Shown in pieces: positions 49,532 through 58,630 of a stretch of 58,806 nucleotides of DNA. How positions within the stretch are numbered: the stretch's first letter is position 1; each line of letters starts with the position of its first letter. The translations under genes were made by a program, and so were the position numbers. This DNA is from Marinococcus halotolerans DSM 16375. Its GTDB lineage: Bacteria; Bacillota; Bacilli; Bacillales; Marinococcaceae. The notes beneath the pieces are model-generated. The model made no database searches. It was not told the origin of the DNA and was given only the letters and a program-made list of their open reading frames with translations. The stretch covers positions 1-58,806 of the forward strand of contig NZ_ATVM01000017.1 in NCBI RefSeq assembly GCF_000420725.1, written 5' to 3'.

Positions 49532-51106
49532 GTGTCTTCACAACCCCCGAATCATTGGAAAAACAATGACTGGCTGGTCACGCTTCTCAGCGGCGGCCTG
49601 CTGCTCTTATTTGTCATTTTTTCTCTTATCAACGCCGGAGCTGTCGGCCAGTTCGTTACGGTCACCTTTAACTGGGCCGTTACCTTTTTCGGTGCTTTTT
49701 GGCAGATTCTTTTGCTTGCCACTTTTTTCATCGGACTCTACATCGGTTTTTCGAAATATGGACGCGTACGACTTGGTAATTTAGCCGAACCGGAATTCAG
49801 CTATTTTAAATGGCTTTCCATCATTATGTGTACCCTGCTGGCCGGAGGCGGTGTTTTCTGGGCCGCAGCGGAGCCTATTTATCATTTCATGGATCTTCCT
49901 CCAGTATTTTCCGGGATTGAAGGCAGCTCCTCTGATGCAGTACAGCCGGCGCTCGCTCAAAGCTTTCTACACTGGGGCTTTCTCGCCTGGGCTATTCTTG
50001 GAACACTAAGTACCATAGTGTTAATGCATGCTCATTATGATAAAGGCATGCCTCTTCGTCCGCGGACGCTTCTTTATCCGGTCTTCGGCGAAAAAATTGC
50101 TGTTCACAGTCCGCTTGGTACTATTGTGGATGTGTGTTCGATCGTTTCGGTAGCTGCTGGTACTATTGGTCCTATCGGCTTTTTAGGTACTCAGGCAGGC
50201 TACGGTTTTGAGACCCTCATGGGGATACCGAACAATTATCCCACCCAGTTTATGATTATTGCCGGACTTGTAGCTATTGCTTCTATATCCGCTGTCACTG
50301 GTATTCATAAAGGCATTCAGCTTTTGAGCCGGTTCAACGTGTGGTTTACGATTGTTTTGATTTTATTTATATTGATAATTGGACCGGGCGGTTTCATTTT
50401 AGACGCCTTTATCTCTTCGTTCGGGATTTATACGCAGGAATTTGCACAGATGAGCAGCTTTCGCGGAAACAACGAGTGGTTAGGTTTGTGGACGATTTTT
50501 TTCTGGGGATGGTTTTTAGGCTATGGACCGATGATGGCCATTTTCATTACGAGAATTTCCCGGGGCAGAACGATCCGGCAGCTGATCCTCGCTGTGTCAA
50601 TTATCGCCCCGCTCGTAACAAACTTCTGGTTTACCATCGTTGGCGGTTCGGGCATCTTTTATGAATTAAACAACCCGGGCTCAGTTTCAAACGCCCTGTT
50701 TGAATCGGGCATGCCAGCTTCGATGATGGCAATCGTACAGCAGCTGCCGCTCGGAACCTTTATCGCTTTTTGCTTTCTATTAGTCACTATTCTTTTCGTG
50801 GTGACTACGACGGATTCTATGTCATACACAATTTCAATTGTAGTCAGTGACAGCGAAGAACCTCATCCTGCCATTCGTGTATTCTGGGTGGTTATTATGG
50901 GAGCCGTAGCTGCCTGTCTGTTGTTTATCGGTGAAGGGAGCGTGGACGCCCTTCAGTCATTTATCGTAGTAACCGCCGTCCCTGTCTCCCTTATTCTGCT
51001 GCCGACACTCTGGCTCGCACCGAAAGCGGCCAAAGCAATGGCACAAAAACAGGGGATCACAGCCTCCTCTTCCATAGAAAGTGAAACAAAAAAAGAAGCA
51101 AAGTAA
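49532..51106 (+). CDS. BCCT family transporter (betaine/choline/carnitine type)
   Basis: 524 aa from a GTG with TAGGAA 8 nt upstream; longer in-frame starts lack a site. Twelve helices. AAAEPIYHFMDLPPVF (about residues 110-125) and the BCCT signature region GLWTIFFWGWFLGYGPMMAIFITRISRGRTIRQL (about 325-360) are clear. LL-VTILFVVTTTDSMSYTISIV follows. The family imports quaternary ammonium compounds, usually with sodium, for osmoprotection. Substrate cannot be fixed; Trp residues of the binding box are partly replaced (TIFFWGWF). Confidence 0.92.
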   Translation: MSSQPPNHWKNNDWLVTLLSGGLLLLFVIFSLINAGAVGQFVTVTFNWAVTFFGAFWQILLLATFFIGLYIGFSKYGRVRLGNLAEPEFSYFKWLSIIMCTLLAGGGVFWAAAEPIYHFMDLPPVFSGIEGSSSDAVQPALAQSFLHWGFLAWAILGTLSTIVLMHAHYDKGMPLRPRTLLYPVFGEKIAVHSPLGTIVDVCSIVSVAAGTIGPIGFLGTQAGYGFETLMGIPNNYPTQFMIIAGLVAIASISAVTGIHKGIQLLSRFNVWFTIVLILFILIIGPGGFILDAFISSFGIYTQEFAQMSSFRGNNEWLGLWTIFFWGWFLGYGPMMAIFITRISRGRTIRQLILAVSIIAPLVTNFWFTIVGGSGIFYELNNPGSVSNALFESGMPASMMAIVQQLPLGTFIAFCFLLVTILFVVTTTDSMSYTISIVVSDSEEPHPAIRVFWVVIMGAVAACLLFIGEGSVDALQSFIVVTAVPVSLILLPTLWLAPKAAKAMAQKQGITASSSIESETKKEAK

Positions 51107-51114
51107 TACGATGC

Positions 51115-51149
51115 AGAGAAAGGGAGTCCTCCTTTTCTCTCTTTTTTTT
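51115..51149 (+). terminator. Intrinsic terminator after the BCCT gene
   Basis: AGAGAAAGG ... CCTTTTCTCT hairpin followed by CTTTTTTTT, 8 bp past the stop. Confidence 0.88.
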
Positions 51150-51240
51150 ATGTTTTTTCAACAATTTCTTTTGGAACCCGATAAAATAGAGAGAAATCAA
51201 GCTATACAAGCGTACGTTTTGAATAGGAGGGCCTAAGATC

Positions 51241-52299
51241 ATGAATCAATGCTCCAGCTGCACAGCACTGCCTGATTTGGAATCTTCCGGGTATCTGTTG
51301 TTCACTCATACATCCTTCAGTGTGCTCCGCGAGCTTCGTTATCATATGCTCCAGAACGGTTACAATTCCTATACTCAGGATAATACGCTTTATTATTACT
51401 ATTCTGCTGTTCAGACACTCAGTCCTTTGCTGGATTTCATTGAACGCACCCTTCCTGGAGACCCAGCCGGGTTAAAGGGCGCCTGGACAGGTAAAGATCA
51501 ACAGACCCATGCGAACATGATTAATTTTCCTCAGCTGAAAGAGCGGATTTCCCGTCCCTCGTTTATGACCGTCATCAATAATCAGCAGTTCACTCACCAC
51601 ATGCAGCCGATTATTCAATTGAATACCGGTGAAGTAATGGGGTATGAATTCCTCATGCGTCCGCAGGCAGACGCCGCCCAGTTTCGGCCGGATCAGCTGT
51701 TTTCTTTCTCCCAGCAGAGCGGTCTGCAGTCGCTTTTAGACCACCGGGCGCGCATCGCCTCTATTAAAACAAGTGCCAAATATCTAAAGCCTGGCATCAA
51801 ACGGTTTATTAACTTTCTGCCCTCTTCGATCTATGATCCCGATCACTGTCTGCTTTCTACATTTGTTACAGCCCGGAGCTTAGGTGTTTCCACGAAGGAC
51901 CTTGTGTTTGAAGTGGTGGAAACAGAGAAGTTTGATAATCTCGAACACCTGCTTCGTATTTTTCAAACCTTTCATTCGCACGGGGTACGCGTGGCTTTAG
52001 ATGATCTCGGGGCAGGCTACTCGACGGTTGACGTCATGGAGGAGCTCAAGCCGCATTACGTAAAAATCGACCGTTCGCTTGTCGACCATTGCGACCAGGA
52101 TCTTAAAAAGCAGCAGCGGCTGGAAAAAATCGTTTCTCGCGCGGGCAGCCACGGTATTATTACACTGGCCGAGGGAATCGAACGTTCTGAAGAATTAAAC
52201 TGCGTGCGCGAGCTTGGGTTTGACCTGGCCCAGGGATACTTGATCGGAAAACCAAAAGCAGCCCCCGAAGCCCCTTCCATTTCGGGCCGACCAGAATGA
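51241..52299 (+). CDS. EAL-domain c-di-GMP phosphodiesterase
   Basis: 352 aa. The EAL domain spans about 95-340: GYEFLMRP (EAL as EFL), INFLPSSIYDP (metal Asn), FEVVETE, VALDDLGAGYS (DDxGxGYS loop 6), YVKIDRSLV (catalytic Lys), LAEGIE and AQGYLIGKP. All residues usually needed for metal binding and hydrolysis appear present, so it may hydrolyse c-di-GMP. The ~90-residue N-terminal part begins MNQCSSC, a Cys pair, and has no known domain I recognise. AGGAGG site. Monocistronic. Confidence 0.9.
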   Translation: MNQCSSCTALPDLESSGYLLFTHTSFSVLRELRYHMLQNGYNSYTQDNTLYYYYSAVQTLSPLLDFIERTLPGDPAGLKGAWTGKDQQTHANMINFPQLKERISRPSFMTVINNQQFTHHMQPIIQLNTGEVMGYEFLMRPQADAAQFRPDQLFSFSQQSGLQSLLDHRARIASIKTSAKYLKPGIKRFINFLPSSIYDPDHCLLSTFVTARSLGVSTKDLVFEVVETEKFDNLEHLLRIFQTFHSHGVRVALDDLGAGYSTVDVMEELKPHYVKIDRSLVDHCDQDLKKQQRLEKIVSRAGSHGIITLAEGIERSEELNCVRELGFDLAQGYLIGKPKAAPEAPSISGRPE

Positions 52300-52321
52300 A
52301 CTTGTTTATTGCCCGGGAAAT

Positions 52322-52357
52322 AAAAAGGACCGAAGCTGAAAAACCGGTCCTTTTTGC
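52322..52357. terminator. Bidirectional terminator
   Basis: AAAAAGGACCG ... CGGTCCTTTTT hairpin between the converging EAL and lactate permease genes. Confidence 0.9.
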
Positions 52358-52384
52358 TGTATTTTTTTATTTCGCCTAACCGCT

Positions 52385-53992
52385 TTAATGAATGAATACA
52401 CTTAGACCAAAGGTCCACAGGCAGACAAATAACAAAAGGTAAAGGCTGTATTTGAGCGTCATTTTCATTAATTGCCCTTCCTTACCTGTCTGTCCCACGG
52501 CGGCAGTCGCAATGGCAATGGACTGCGGAGAGATCAGCTTCGCCATTACGCCGCCGGCTGTATTGGCCGCTACCAGCAGAGCCCCATCGACACCAACTCC
52601 CGAGGCAGCCGTTGTTTGAATAGAAGCAAAAAGCGTATTATTATTTACGACCGATCCTGTCATAAATACTCCAATCCAGCCAAGCACCGGGGAGAGAAAC
52701 GGGAAAATATTACCTGTCATAGCAGCCGCTTCTCCCATAGCCATTGTCAGCCCGCCGTAGGTAGCAAGCTTCGCTACCGCGAGAATGGCGCAAATGGTGA
52801 CAATTGGCAGCCAAAGCTCTTTTACCGTCTGCATTAATTCTTGCTGCGCCATGGACCAGTTCATATTTTTGGCAAACAACACCGTCACGAGCACTGCCAG
52901 CAGAATCGCTGTACCTGTAGCCCCGATAAAGTTCAGGTTAAATACAATCCCCTGGCCCGCTGCGCTGCTGTATGTTCCAGGAAGAATAAAACCAAGCACC
53001 GCGGGGGAAAGCATGCCGCTGTCTTCAAAAAGTGCTTTAAACCCCGGAAAACTCCAGATCATGATAAAAATCGTCAGCAGGTAAAACGGCGACCATGCAA
53101 ACACTACCGTTCTCCACGATTTTTTCACTTTTGGTTCAGCCTGTACGTAAGCTTCACCGTCAAGGCGGAAAATATTGACCGGACGCCAGAAACGCTGCAG
53201 AACGGCCAGAGCCCCCATCGCTGCCAGAGAAGGAATGATATTGGCCAGCTCCGGCCCCGCTATGATCGTAATTACCGCCTGAAGCACCGTATATGTTACA
53301 GCCGTCACTAAAATCGCCGGGAGAGTTTCTTTGACGCCTTTTAACCCGTCCAGAAGAAATATCAGTAAAAACGGAATGCTGAAGTTTACTAATGGAAGCG
53401 TGAGTGCGGTCATCTGTGACACATCCATTGCAGTGATCCCTTCAAGCTGAAGCGTATCAATAATACCAACCGGTACTCCGATGGCCCCAAAAGCTCCGGC
53501 TGCACCGTTGGCGATGAGGCAAAGCATGGCTGCCTGAAGCGGCTGAAAACCGAGTTGAACGAGAAGCACGGCACAAATAGCAATCGGTACACCAAATCCA
53601 GCAGCGCCTTCCAGAAAGGCATTAAAACAAAAACCTATTAATAATAATTGCACCCGCTGGTCTGCGGAAATCGAAGCGATGCTGCTTTGGATTGTCTGAA
53701 ATTTCCCCGAAGCGACTGATACTTTATACAGCCAGACAGCCATGATAATAATATAACCGATCGGAAACAGCCCCTGTACAATTCCTTCCGTCACTGCTCC
53801 GCCGCTCTGTGCAAGCGGCAGGCCAAAAACTCCCATTGCTATTGCAAAGGTAACGCCGAGCGTAAGCAGAGCAGCGTAGATGCCTTTCATTTTGAAAAGC
53901 GTCAGGCATACCAGAAACAACAAAATTGGTACAGCAGCTGCCAGAGCAGAAAAAACAATATTCTGAAACGGATCGTACGTTTCCACAAACAT
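52385..53992 (-). CDS. lctP: L-lactate permease
   Basis: 535 aa. About twelve to fourteen helices with the LctP motifs FCFNAFLEGAAGFGVPIAICAVLLVQLGFQP, ANGAAGAFGAIGVPVGI (about residues 125-180) and GSVVNNNTLFASIQTTAA, ANTAGGVMAKLISPQSIAIA near the end. It takes up lactate with protons. No ldh gene is adjacent. Two Rex/Fnr-like palindromes upstream suggest redox control, as for lctP of Bacillus. Confidence 0.95.
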   Translation of the reverse strand: MFVETYDPFQNIVFSALAAAVPILLFLVCLTLFKMKGIYAALLTLGVTFAIAMGVFGLPLAQSGGAVTEGIVQGLFPIGYIIIMAVWLYKVSVASGKFQTIQSSIASISADQRVQLLLIGFCFNAFLEGAAGFGVPIAICAVLLVQLGFQPLQAAMLCLIANGAAGAFGAIGVPVGIIDTLQLEGITAMDVSQMTALTLPLVNFSIPFLLIFLLDGLKGVKETLPAILVTAVTYTVLQAVITIIAGPELANIIPSLAAMGALAVLQRFWRPVNIFRLDGEAYVQAEPKVKKSWRTVVFAWSPFYLLTIFIMIWSFPGFKALFEDSGMLSPAVLGFILPGTYSSAAGQGIVFNLNFIGATGTAILLAVLVTVLFAKNMNWSMAQQELMQTVKELWLPIVTICAILAVAKLATYGGLTMAMGEAAAMTGNIFPFLSPVLGWIGVFMTGSVVNNNTLFASIQTTAASGVGVDGALLVAANTAGGVMAKLISPQSIAIATAAVGQTGKEGQLMKMTLKYSLYLLLFVCLWTFGLSVFIH

Positions 53993-54020
53993 GAAAATCC
54001 CTTCCTTCTCTCCATCTCTA

Positions 54021-54095
54021 TATGTGAATCATTTCACATACAGAGCATACCTCAGACCATTCGTTCATACAATAAGTTTGTGAATATATTCACAT
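54021..54095 (-). promoter_or_regulatory. Two Rex/Fnr-type sites before lctP
   Basis: 54022-54039 reads ATGTGAATCATTTCACAT and 54078-54095 reads TTGTGAATATATTCACAT. Both fit the Rex consensus TTGTGAA-N4-TTCACAA and also the Fnr form TGTGA-N6-TCACA. The first is 30 bp before the lctP start and the second 56 bp further upstream. Confidence 0.65.
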
Positions 54096-54182
54096 AATGT
54101 TCTAATTTAAAATCTATTCTTTCTTTCATCCATCATTTCAGACTTTTTCTGCTGGTAATTAATGCAATTCAATTTTCAAAAA

Positions 54183-54224
54183 AGTGCAAAAAAATTAATC
54201 AAGGAGTGCAAAATTTTTTTCATC
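54183..54224 (+). promoter_or_regulatory. Possible RocR activator repeats
   Basis: AGTGCAAAAAAATTAAT (54183-54199) and AGTGCAAAATTTTTTTCAT (54205-54223) are near-direct repeats 49-89 bp upstream of the -24 box. Their TGCAAAA half resembles RocR upstream sites. Confidence 0.45.
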
Positions 54225-54271
54225 TTCCACTTTTTTTACCAGCTGCTCCCTGCTGCGGGCACCTTCTGAAG

Positions 54272-54288
54272 TTGGCACAGTTCTTGCA
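54272..54288 (+). promoter_or_regulatory. Sigma-54 (SigL) -24/-12 promoter of rocD
   Basis: TTGGCAC-AGTTC-TTGCA is an exact match to the TTGGCAC-N5-TTGCW consensus, 37 bp before the start codon. Confidence 0.88.
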
Positions 54289-54324
54289 ACTTTTACAGTA
54301 ACCTTACTTTAGGAGTGGGTATGC

Positions 54325-55530
54325 ATGGCAGAAATAATATCCTCGAGTCAGATTATCGATCAAAACGATAAACACGGTGCCCGAAATTATACACCGCTTC
54401 CTATTGTTATTACTGAAGCGGAGGGCATATGGGTGAAGGATCCGGAAGGCCGCTCCTATATTGACATGCTTAGCGCATACTCTGCTGTCAATCAGGGCCA
54501 CCGCCACCCCAAAATTATTCAGGCCCTGAAAGACCAGGCCGACCGAGTGACGCTTACCTCCCGGGCATTTCATAATGATCAGCTTGCTCCTTTTTATGAC
54601 AAAGTGTCAGCCTTAACCAGCAAGAACATGGTGCTTCCCATGAATACCGGGGCTGAAGCGGTAGAAACAGCGGTTAAAGCGATTCGCCGCTGGGGCTATG
54701 AAACGAAAGGAATTCCGGAAGGACGGGCGGAAATTATTGCATGCGAGGGAAACTTTCATGGACGCACGATGAGCGCTGTCTCCCTCTCTTCGGAAGAGGA
54801 ATACAAACGGGGCTTCGGCCCGATGCTCCCGGGTATTAAAATCGTACCGTATGGAGATCTCAAGGCACTTGAAAAAGCTATCACCCCTCATACAGCCGGG
54901 TTTTTGGTCGAGCCTATTCAGGGGGAAGCCGGGATTGTAATACCCCCTGAAGGATTTTTGCAGCAGGCGTACGAGCTGTGCCGGACCCACCGGGTGCTGT
55001 TTGCCGCCGATGAAATTCAATCCGGCCTCGGGCGCGCCGGTAAAACGTTCGCATGCGACTGGGACGGGGTTACTCCTGATATCTACATTCTTGGAAAAGC
55101 ACTCGGCGGCGGCGTTTTTCCTATATCATGCGTAGCTGCCGACGAAGACATCCTTGGCGTTTTCACCCCTGGGTCCCACGGATCTACGTTCGGCGGCAAC
55201 CCCCTCGCCTGCGCAGTAGCAATTGCTTCTCTTGAAGTGATCGAGGAGCAGCAGCTTGTCTCCCGTTCACTCGAGCTCGGAGAGCATTTTAAACGAAGGC
55301 TCGCTGCTATCACTAACCCTCATATTAAAGAAGTAAGAGGCAGAGGGCTGTTTATCGGCATCGAGCTCGACATTCCGGCGCGTGCCTGCTGTGAGCGGTT
55401 AAAAGACAAAGGAATTCTCTGTAAAGAAACACACGAAACTGTTATCCGATTCGCTCCGCCGCTCGTTATTTCAAAGGAGGATCTCGACTGGGCGGCTGAA
55501 CGAATTGAAGAAGTGCTTGCTGAACTTTAA
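54325..55530 (+). CDS. rocD: Ornithine aminotransferase
   Basis: 401 aa, class III aminotransferase. Segments: [89 protein letters not shown] and the pyridoxal-phosphate Lys in [14 protein letters not shown] (about residue 257). It converts ornithine and 2-oxoglutarate to glutamate semialdehyde and glutamate. A sigma-54 promoter and RocR-like repeats suggest induction by arginine or ornithine. rocA follows by 17 bp. Confidence 0.96.
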   Translation: MAEIISSSQIIDQNDKHGARNYTPLPIVITEAEGIWVKDPEGRSYIDMLSAYSAVNQGHRHPKIIQALKDQADRVTLTSRAFHNDQLAPFYDKVSALTSKNMVLPMNTGAEAVETAVKAIRRWGYETKGIPEGRAEIIACEGNFHGRTMSAVSLSSEEEYKRGFGPMLPGIKIVPYGDLKALEKAITPHTAGFLVEPIQGEAGIVIPPEGFLQQAYELCRTHRVLFAADEIQSGLGRAGKTFACDWDGVTPDIYILGKALGGGVFPISCVAADEDILGVFTPGSHGSTFGGNPLACAVAIASLEVIEEQQLVSRSLELGEHFKRRLAAITNPHIKEVRGRGLFIGIELDIPARACCERLKDKGILCKETHETVIRFAPPLVISKEDLDWAAERIEEVLAEL

Positions 55531-55547
55531 TAATAGGAGGCTTTCAA

Positions 55548-57095
55548 ATGTATACAACTTACCGTCATGAACCCTTTACTGATTTTACGGATGAGCAGAA
55601 CCGCAAAGAATTTGCTGACGCGATCAAAGAAGTCGAAAAAAATCTCGGTCAGGACTACCCGCTGATTATTGGCGGCGAGCGGATTATCACGGGCGAAAAG
55701 CTTGTTTCCATCAATCCTGCTAATAAAAAAGAAGTGGTCGGCAGTGTCTCCAAAGCCAATCCCGCATTAATTAATCAGGCCTTCGATGCTGCCAGCGAAG
55801 CGTTTCGGTCCTGGAGAACGACAAGTGCCGATGCCCGTGCGGAAGTAATGTTCCGGGCAGCCGCAAAAATGCGCCGCCGGAAGCACGAATTATCGGCCAC
55901 GCTCGTCAAAGAAGGCGGCAAGCCCTGGAAAGAAGCAGATGCTGATGTGGCCGAAGCCATTGATTTCGTTGAATATTATGCCCGCCAGATGCTCGAGCTG
56001 AAAAATGGCAAACCCATTAACAGCCGGGAAGGTGAATACAACCAGTATGTCTACCAGCCGCTTGGTGTGGCCGTTACTATTCCACCATGGAATTTCGCCT
56101 GCGCTATCATGGTGGGGACAACTGTAGCCCCGTTGGTGACAGGCAATACCGTTTTGTTAAAGCCGGCCGAGCCGACGCCTGTGATCGCCGCGAAGTTTGT
56201 CGACATTTTAATTGAATCCGGCGTGCCGGACGGCGTCATTAACTTCGTACCCGGTGACCCCGAAGAAATTGGCGACCACCTCGTGGATCATCCGAAAACA
56301 GCGCTTATCAGCTTTACCGGCTCCCGGGCCACCGGCACACGTATTTATAAAAAAGCAGCAGAGATTCAGGAAGGCCAGCAGCACTTGAAGCGGGTCATCG
56401 TTGAAATGGGCGGCAAAGACACGATTGTCGTCGACAGCGAAGCGGATCTTGATACGGCCGCTGAAGCCATTATCGCTTCTGCCTATGGCTTTTCCGGCCA
56501 GAAATGCTCGGCAGGCTCCAGGGTAGTCGTTCACCAGGACGTGTACGATGACGTCCTGAGCAAAGTGGAAAAAAAGGCTAAAGCGTTGTCTGTCGGGGAT
56601 CCGACGTCCTATGATAACTACATGGGCCCTGTGGTCAACCAGAAAGCATTCGATAAAATCACCGGCTATATCGATATCGGCAAACAGGAAGGCCGGCTTG
56701 TGGCTGGAGGTAAGAGCGACGACTCCAAAGGATACTTCATTGATCCGACCGTCTTTGCCGACCTGGACCCGAAAGCACGCATTATGCAGGAGGAAATCTT
56801 CGGCCCGGTCGTTGCTTTTACAAAAGCCTCCTCCTACGAAGAAGCCATTGATATCGCAAACAATACCGAGTACGGCTTAACCGGGGCCGTCATCTCCAAT
56901 AACATCGATCGTCTGGAATATGCCAAGCTTCATTTTCACGTCGGCAACCTATATTTCAACCGCAACTGCACCGGCGCCATCGTTGGCTATCATCCATTTG
57001 GCGGCTTTAAAATGTCCGGCACCGATGCCAAGGCCGGCGGCCCGGATTACCTGATTCAGCACCTGCATCCAAAAACAATCAGTCAAATGCTTTAA
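55548..57095 (+). CDS. rocA: L-glutamate gamma-semialdehyde dehydrogenase
   Basis: 515 aa. ALDH fold with [41 protein letters not shown], the catalytic Glu in [16 protein letters not shown] (about 286), Cys in [16 protein letters not shown] (about 320) and the late [10 protein letters not shown] and [28 protein letters not shown] motifs of the PutA/RocA group. It oxidises glutamate semialdehyde (P5C) to glutamate with NAD. AGGAGG site; part of the rocD operon. Confidence 0.96.
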   Translation: MYTTYRHEPFTDFTDEQNRKEFADAIKEVEKNLGQDYPLIIGGERIITGEKLVSINPANKKEVVGSVSKANPALINQAFDAASEAFRSWRTTSADARAEVMFRAAAKMRRRKHELSATLVKEGGKPWKEADADVAEAIDFVEYYARQMLELKNGKPINSREGEYNQYVYQPLGVAVTIPPWNFACAIMVGTTVAPLVTGNTVLLKPAEPTPVIAAKFVDILIESGVPDGVINFVPGDPEEIGDHLVDHPKTALISFTGSRATGTRIYKKAAEIQEGQQHLKRVIVEMGGKDTIVVDSEADLDTAAEAIIASAYGFSGQKCSAGSRVVVHQDVYDDVLSKVEKKAKALSVGDPTSYDNYMGPVVNQKAFDKITGYIDIGKQEGRLVAGGKSDDSKGYFIDPTVFADLDPKARIMQEEIFGPVVAFTKASSYEEAIDIANNTEYGLTGAVISNNIDRLEYAKLHFHVGNLYFNRNCTGAIVGYHPFGGFKMSGTDAKAGGPDYLIQHLHPKTISQML

Positions 57096-57126
57096 AATGA
57101 CTGTTTGGGCTGTCTTACATTTTTCA

Positions 57127-57164
57127 CAAAGGAGTTTTCCCGAAAATGGGAGAACTCCTTTTTA
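57127..57164 (+). terminator. Intrinsic terminator after rocA
   Basis: AAAGGAGTTTTCCC ... GGGAGAACTCCTTT hairpin followed by TTTATC. Confidence 0.9.
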
Positions 57165-57278
57165 TCGTTGCTCTTTTCTCTTTCCTTGAGCGTTCATTTT
57201 GACAAGAGCATCTGTTTCCTTTAGTTTTATCATGTTGATTAAACCGATAAGAATTTATTAATAAAGGAGGTCCAGCTG

Positions 57279-58508
57279 TTGAAACACTTGATGAAGCGTT
57301 ACTTTGATGTGTCATTGATTGCCAAAATCACAGCCGCTCTTATTGCCGGCGTTGCTGTAGGGTTTATTTTCGGTGAAGATGCCGCGGTGCTCGCCCCTAT
57401 CGGCGACCTTATGCTTCGACTGCTTCAGTTTATTATAGTCCCATTGATTTTATTTACGCTGATTGTAGGGGTTAACCAGACTACTGTCGGCGGTCTCGGC
57501 CGGATGGGAGGAAAAGTATTCATTTATTATCTTCTCACCTCCGCTGTAGCAATCGTGGTGGGCACCTCTGTCGCCAGCCTTTTCAACCCTGGCACCGGCA
57601 CTACACTGGATGGGAGTGAAAGCTTTGAAACTCCTGATAACCCTGGGGTCACAGAGGTTATATTAAATATCGTCCCGGATAATATTGCCGTAGCCTTCAC
57701 GGAGATGAACCTTTTGGGCATTATTTTTACTGCCTTTGCTTTTGGCATTGCTTTAACCTATCTGCGCTCATCATTAAGCTATAAAGAAATGGGCGAGCGT
57801 CTGTACCGGGGAGCGGAAGCTCTAAACGAGCTTACGCTCACCGTCATGAAGGGCATTTTACAGTTTATACCGTTCGGTATCTTTGCCATTATCGCTGAGA
57901 TTGTAGGCAGCCAGGGAGCAAATACACTTCTTTCCCTCGGTAATTTTATACTCGTTCTGTACGTTGCCCTGGCGGTACAGCTCGGTCTTTATATTGTTTT
58001 TCTTTTAGCCGCCAAAACTAATCTGGGCGCCTTCTTCCGGGAAGCGCGCACCCCGATGCTTACGGCATTTGTCACCCAGAGCAGTTCAGGGACCCTCCCT
58101 CTCACATTAAACGCTGCGCGTGATCTTGGGTTAAAACAGAGCCTCTATGGCTTCAGCCTGCCTCTCGGAGCGACAATTAACATGGACGGCGCCGCCATCC
58201 GGGTCGCTGTTTCCGCCGTTTTCGCAGCAAACGTTGTAGGCGAGCCGCTCAGCTTTGTAGCCATTCTTCAAATAGTCATTGTCGGGACGCTTGCCACGGT
58301 CGGTACAGCCGGAGTCCCCGGTGCCGGCATTATTATGATTGCCACCGTCTTCGCCCAGGTCGGCCTTCCCATGGAAGCAGTAGCACTTTTAACCGCTGTT
58401 GATGTGCTTGTCGGCATGGGAGCAACAGCTTTAAATGTCACCGGAGATCTCGTCGGGACAAAGCTGATCAATAAAACAGAAAAAACGGGCGAGGCTCCCG
58501 AAAAATAA
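57279..58508 (+). CDS. Dicarboxylate/amino acid:cation symporter (GltP/GltT type)
   Basis: 409 aa, TTG start behind AAGGAGG. Eight helices and two re-entrant hairpins: LRLLQFIIVPLILFTLIVGV near the N-terminus, the serine-rich TQSSSGTLPLTLNA (HP1, about residues 265-278), LPLGATINMDGAAI (NMDG motif), and GTAGVPGAGIIMIATV (HP2), then GMGATALNVTGDLVGTKLI. It imports glutamate, aspartate or C4-dicarboxylates with protons or sodium. NMDGA rather than the commoner NMDGT may point to a non-standard substrate preference. Placed after rocD-rocA, which make glutamate. Confidence 0.92.
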   Translation: MKHLMKRYFDVSLIAKITAALIAGVAVGFIFGEDAAVLAPIGDLMLRLLQFIIVPLILFTLIVGVNQTTVGGLGRMGGKVFIYYLLTSAVAIVVGTSVASLFNPGTGTTLDGSESFETPDNPGVTEVILNIVPDNIAVAFTEMNLLGIIFTAFAFGIALTYLRSSLSYKEMGERLYRGAEALNELTLTVMKGILQFIPFGIFAIIAEIVGSQGANTLLSLGNFILVLYVALAVQLGLYIVFLLAAKTNLGAFFREARTPMLTAFVTQSSSGTLPLTLNAARDLGLKQSLYGFSLPLGATINMDGAAIRVAVSAVFAANVVGEPLSFVAILQIVIVGTLATVGTAGVPGAGIIMIATVFAQVGLPMEAVALLTAVDVLVGMGATALNVTGDLVGTKLINKTEKTGEAPEK

Positions 58509-58509
58509 C

Positions 58510-58548
58510 AAAAAGGGGCTGTCCCAAAAATAGGACAGCCCCCCTTTT
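58510..58548 (+). terminator. Strong hairpin after the symporter (terminator or IS end)
   Basis: AAAAGGGGCTGTCC ... GGACAGCCCCCCTTTT. It ends the symporter transcript. GGGGCTGTCC is also the style of terminal repeats seen in IS1182-like elements, so the element may begin here. Confidence 0.75.
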
Positions 58549-58565
58549 CTGTGCGCAAATAAAGA

Positions 58566-58630
58566 AAGAAATCATCCTTCGATGATATGGTTAAGTCACC
58601 ACAACCTCCATACGACAAGGATGATTTCTT
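58566..58630 (+). repeat. Inverted repeat covering the transposase ribosome binding site
   Basis: AAGAAATCATCCTT (58566-58579) and AAGGATGATTTCTT (58617-58630) are perfect 14-bp arms. The AAGGA of the right arm is the likely ribosome binding site of the transposase. Confidence 0.75.
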
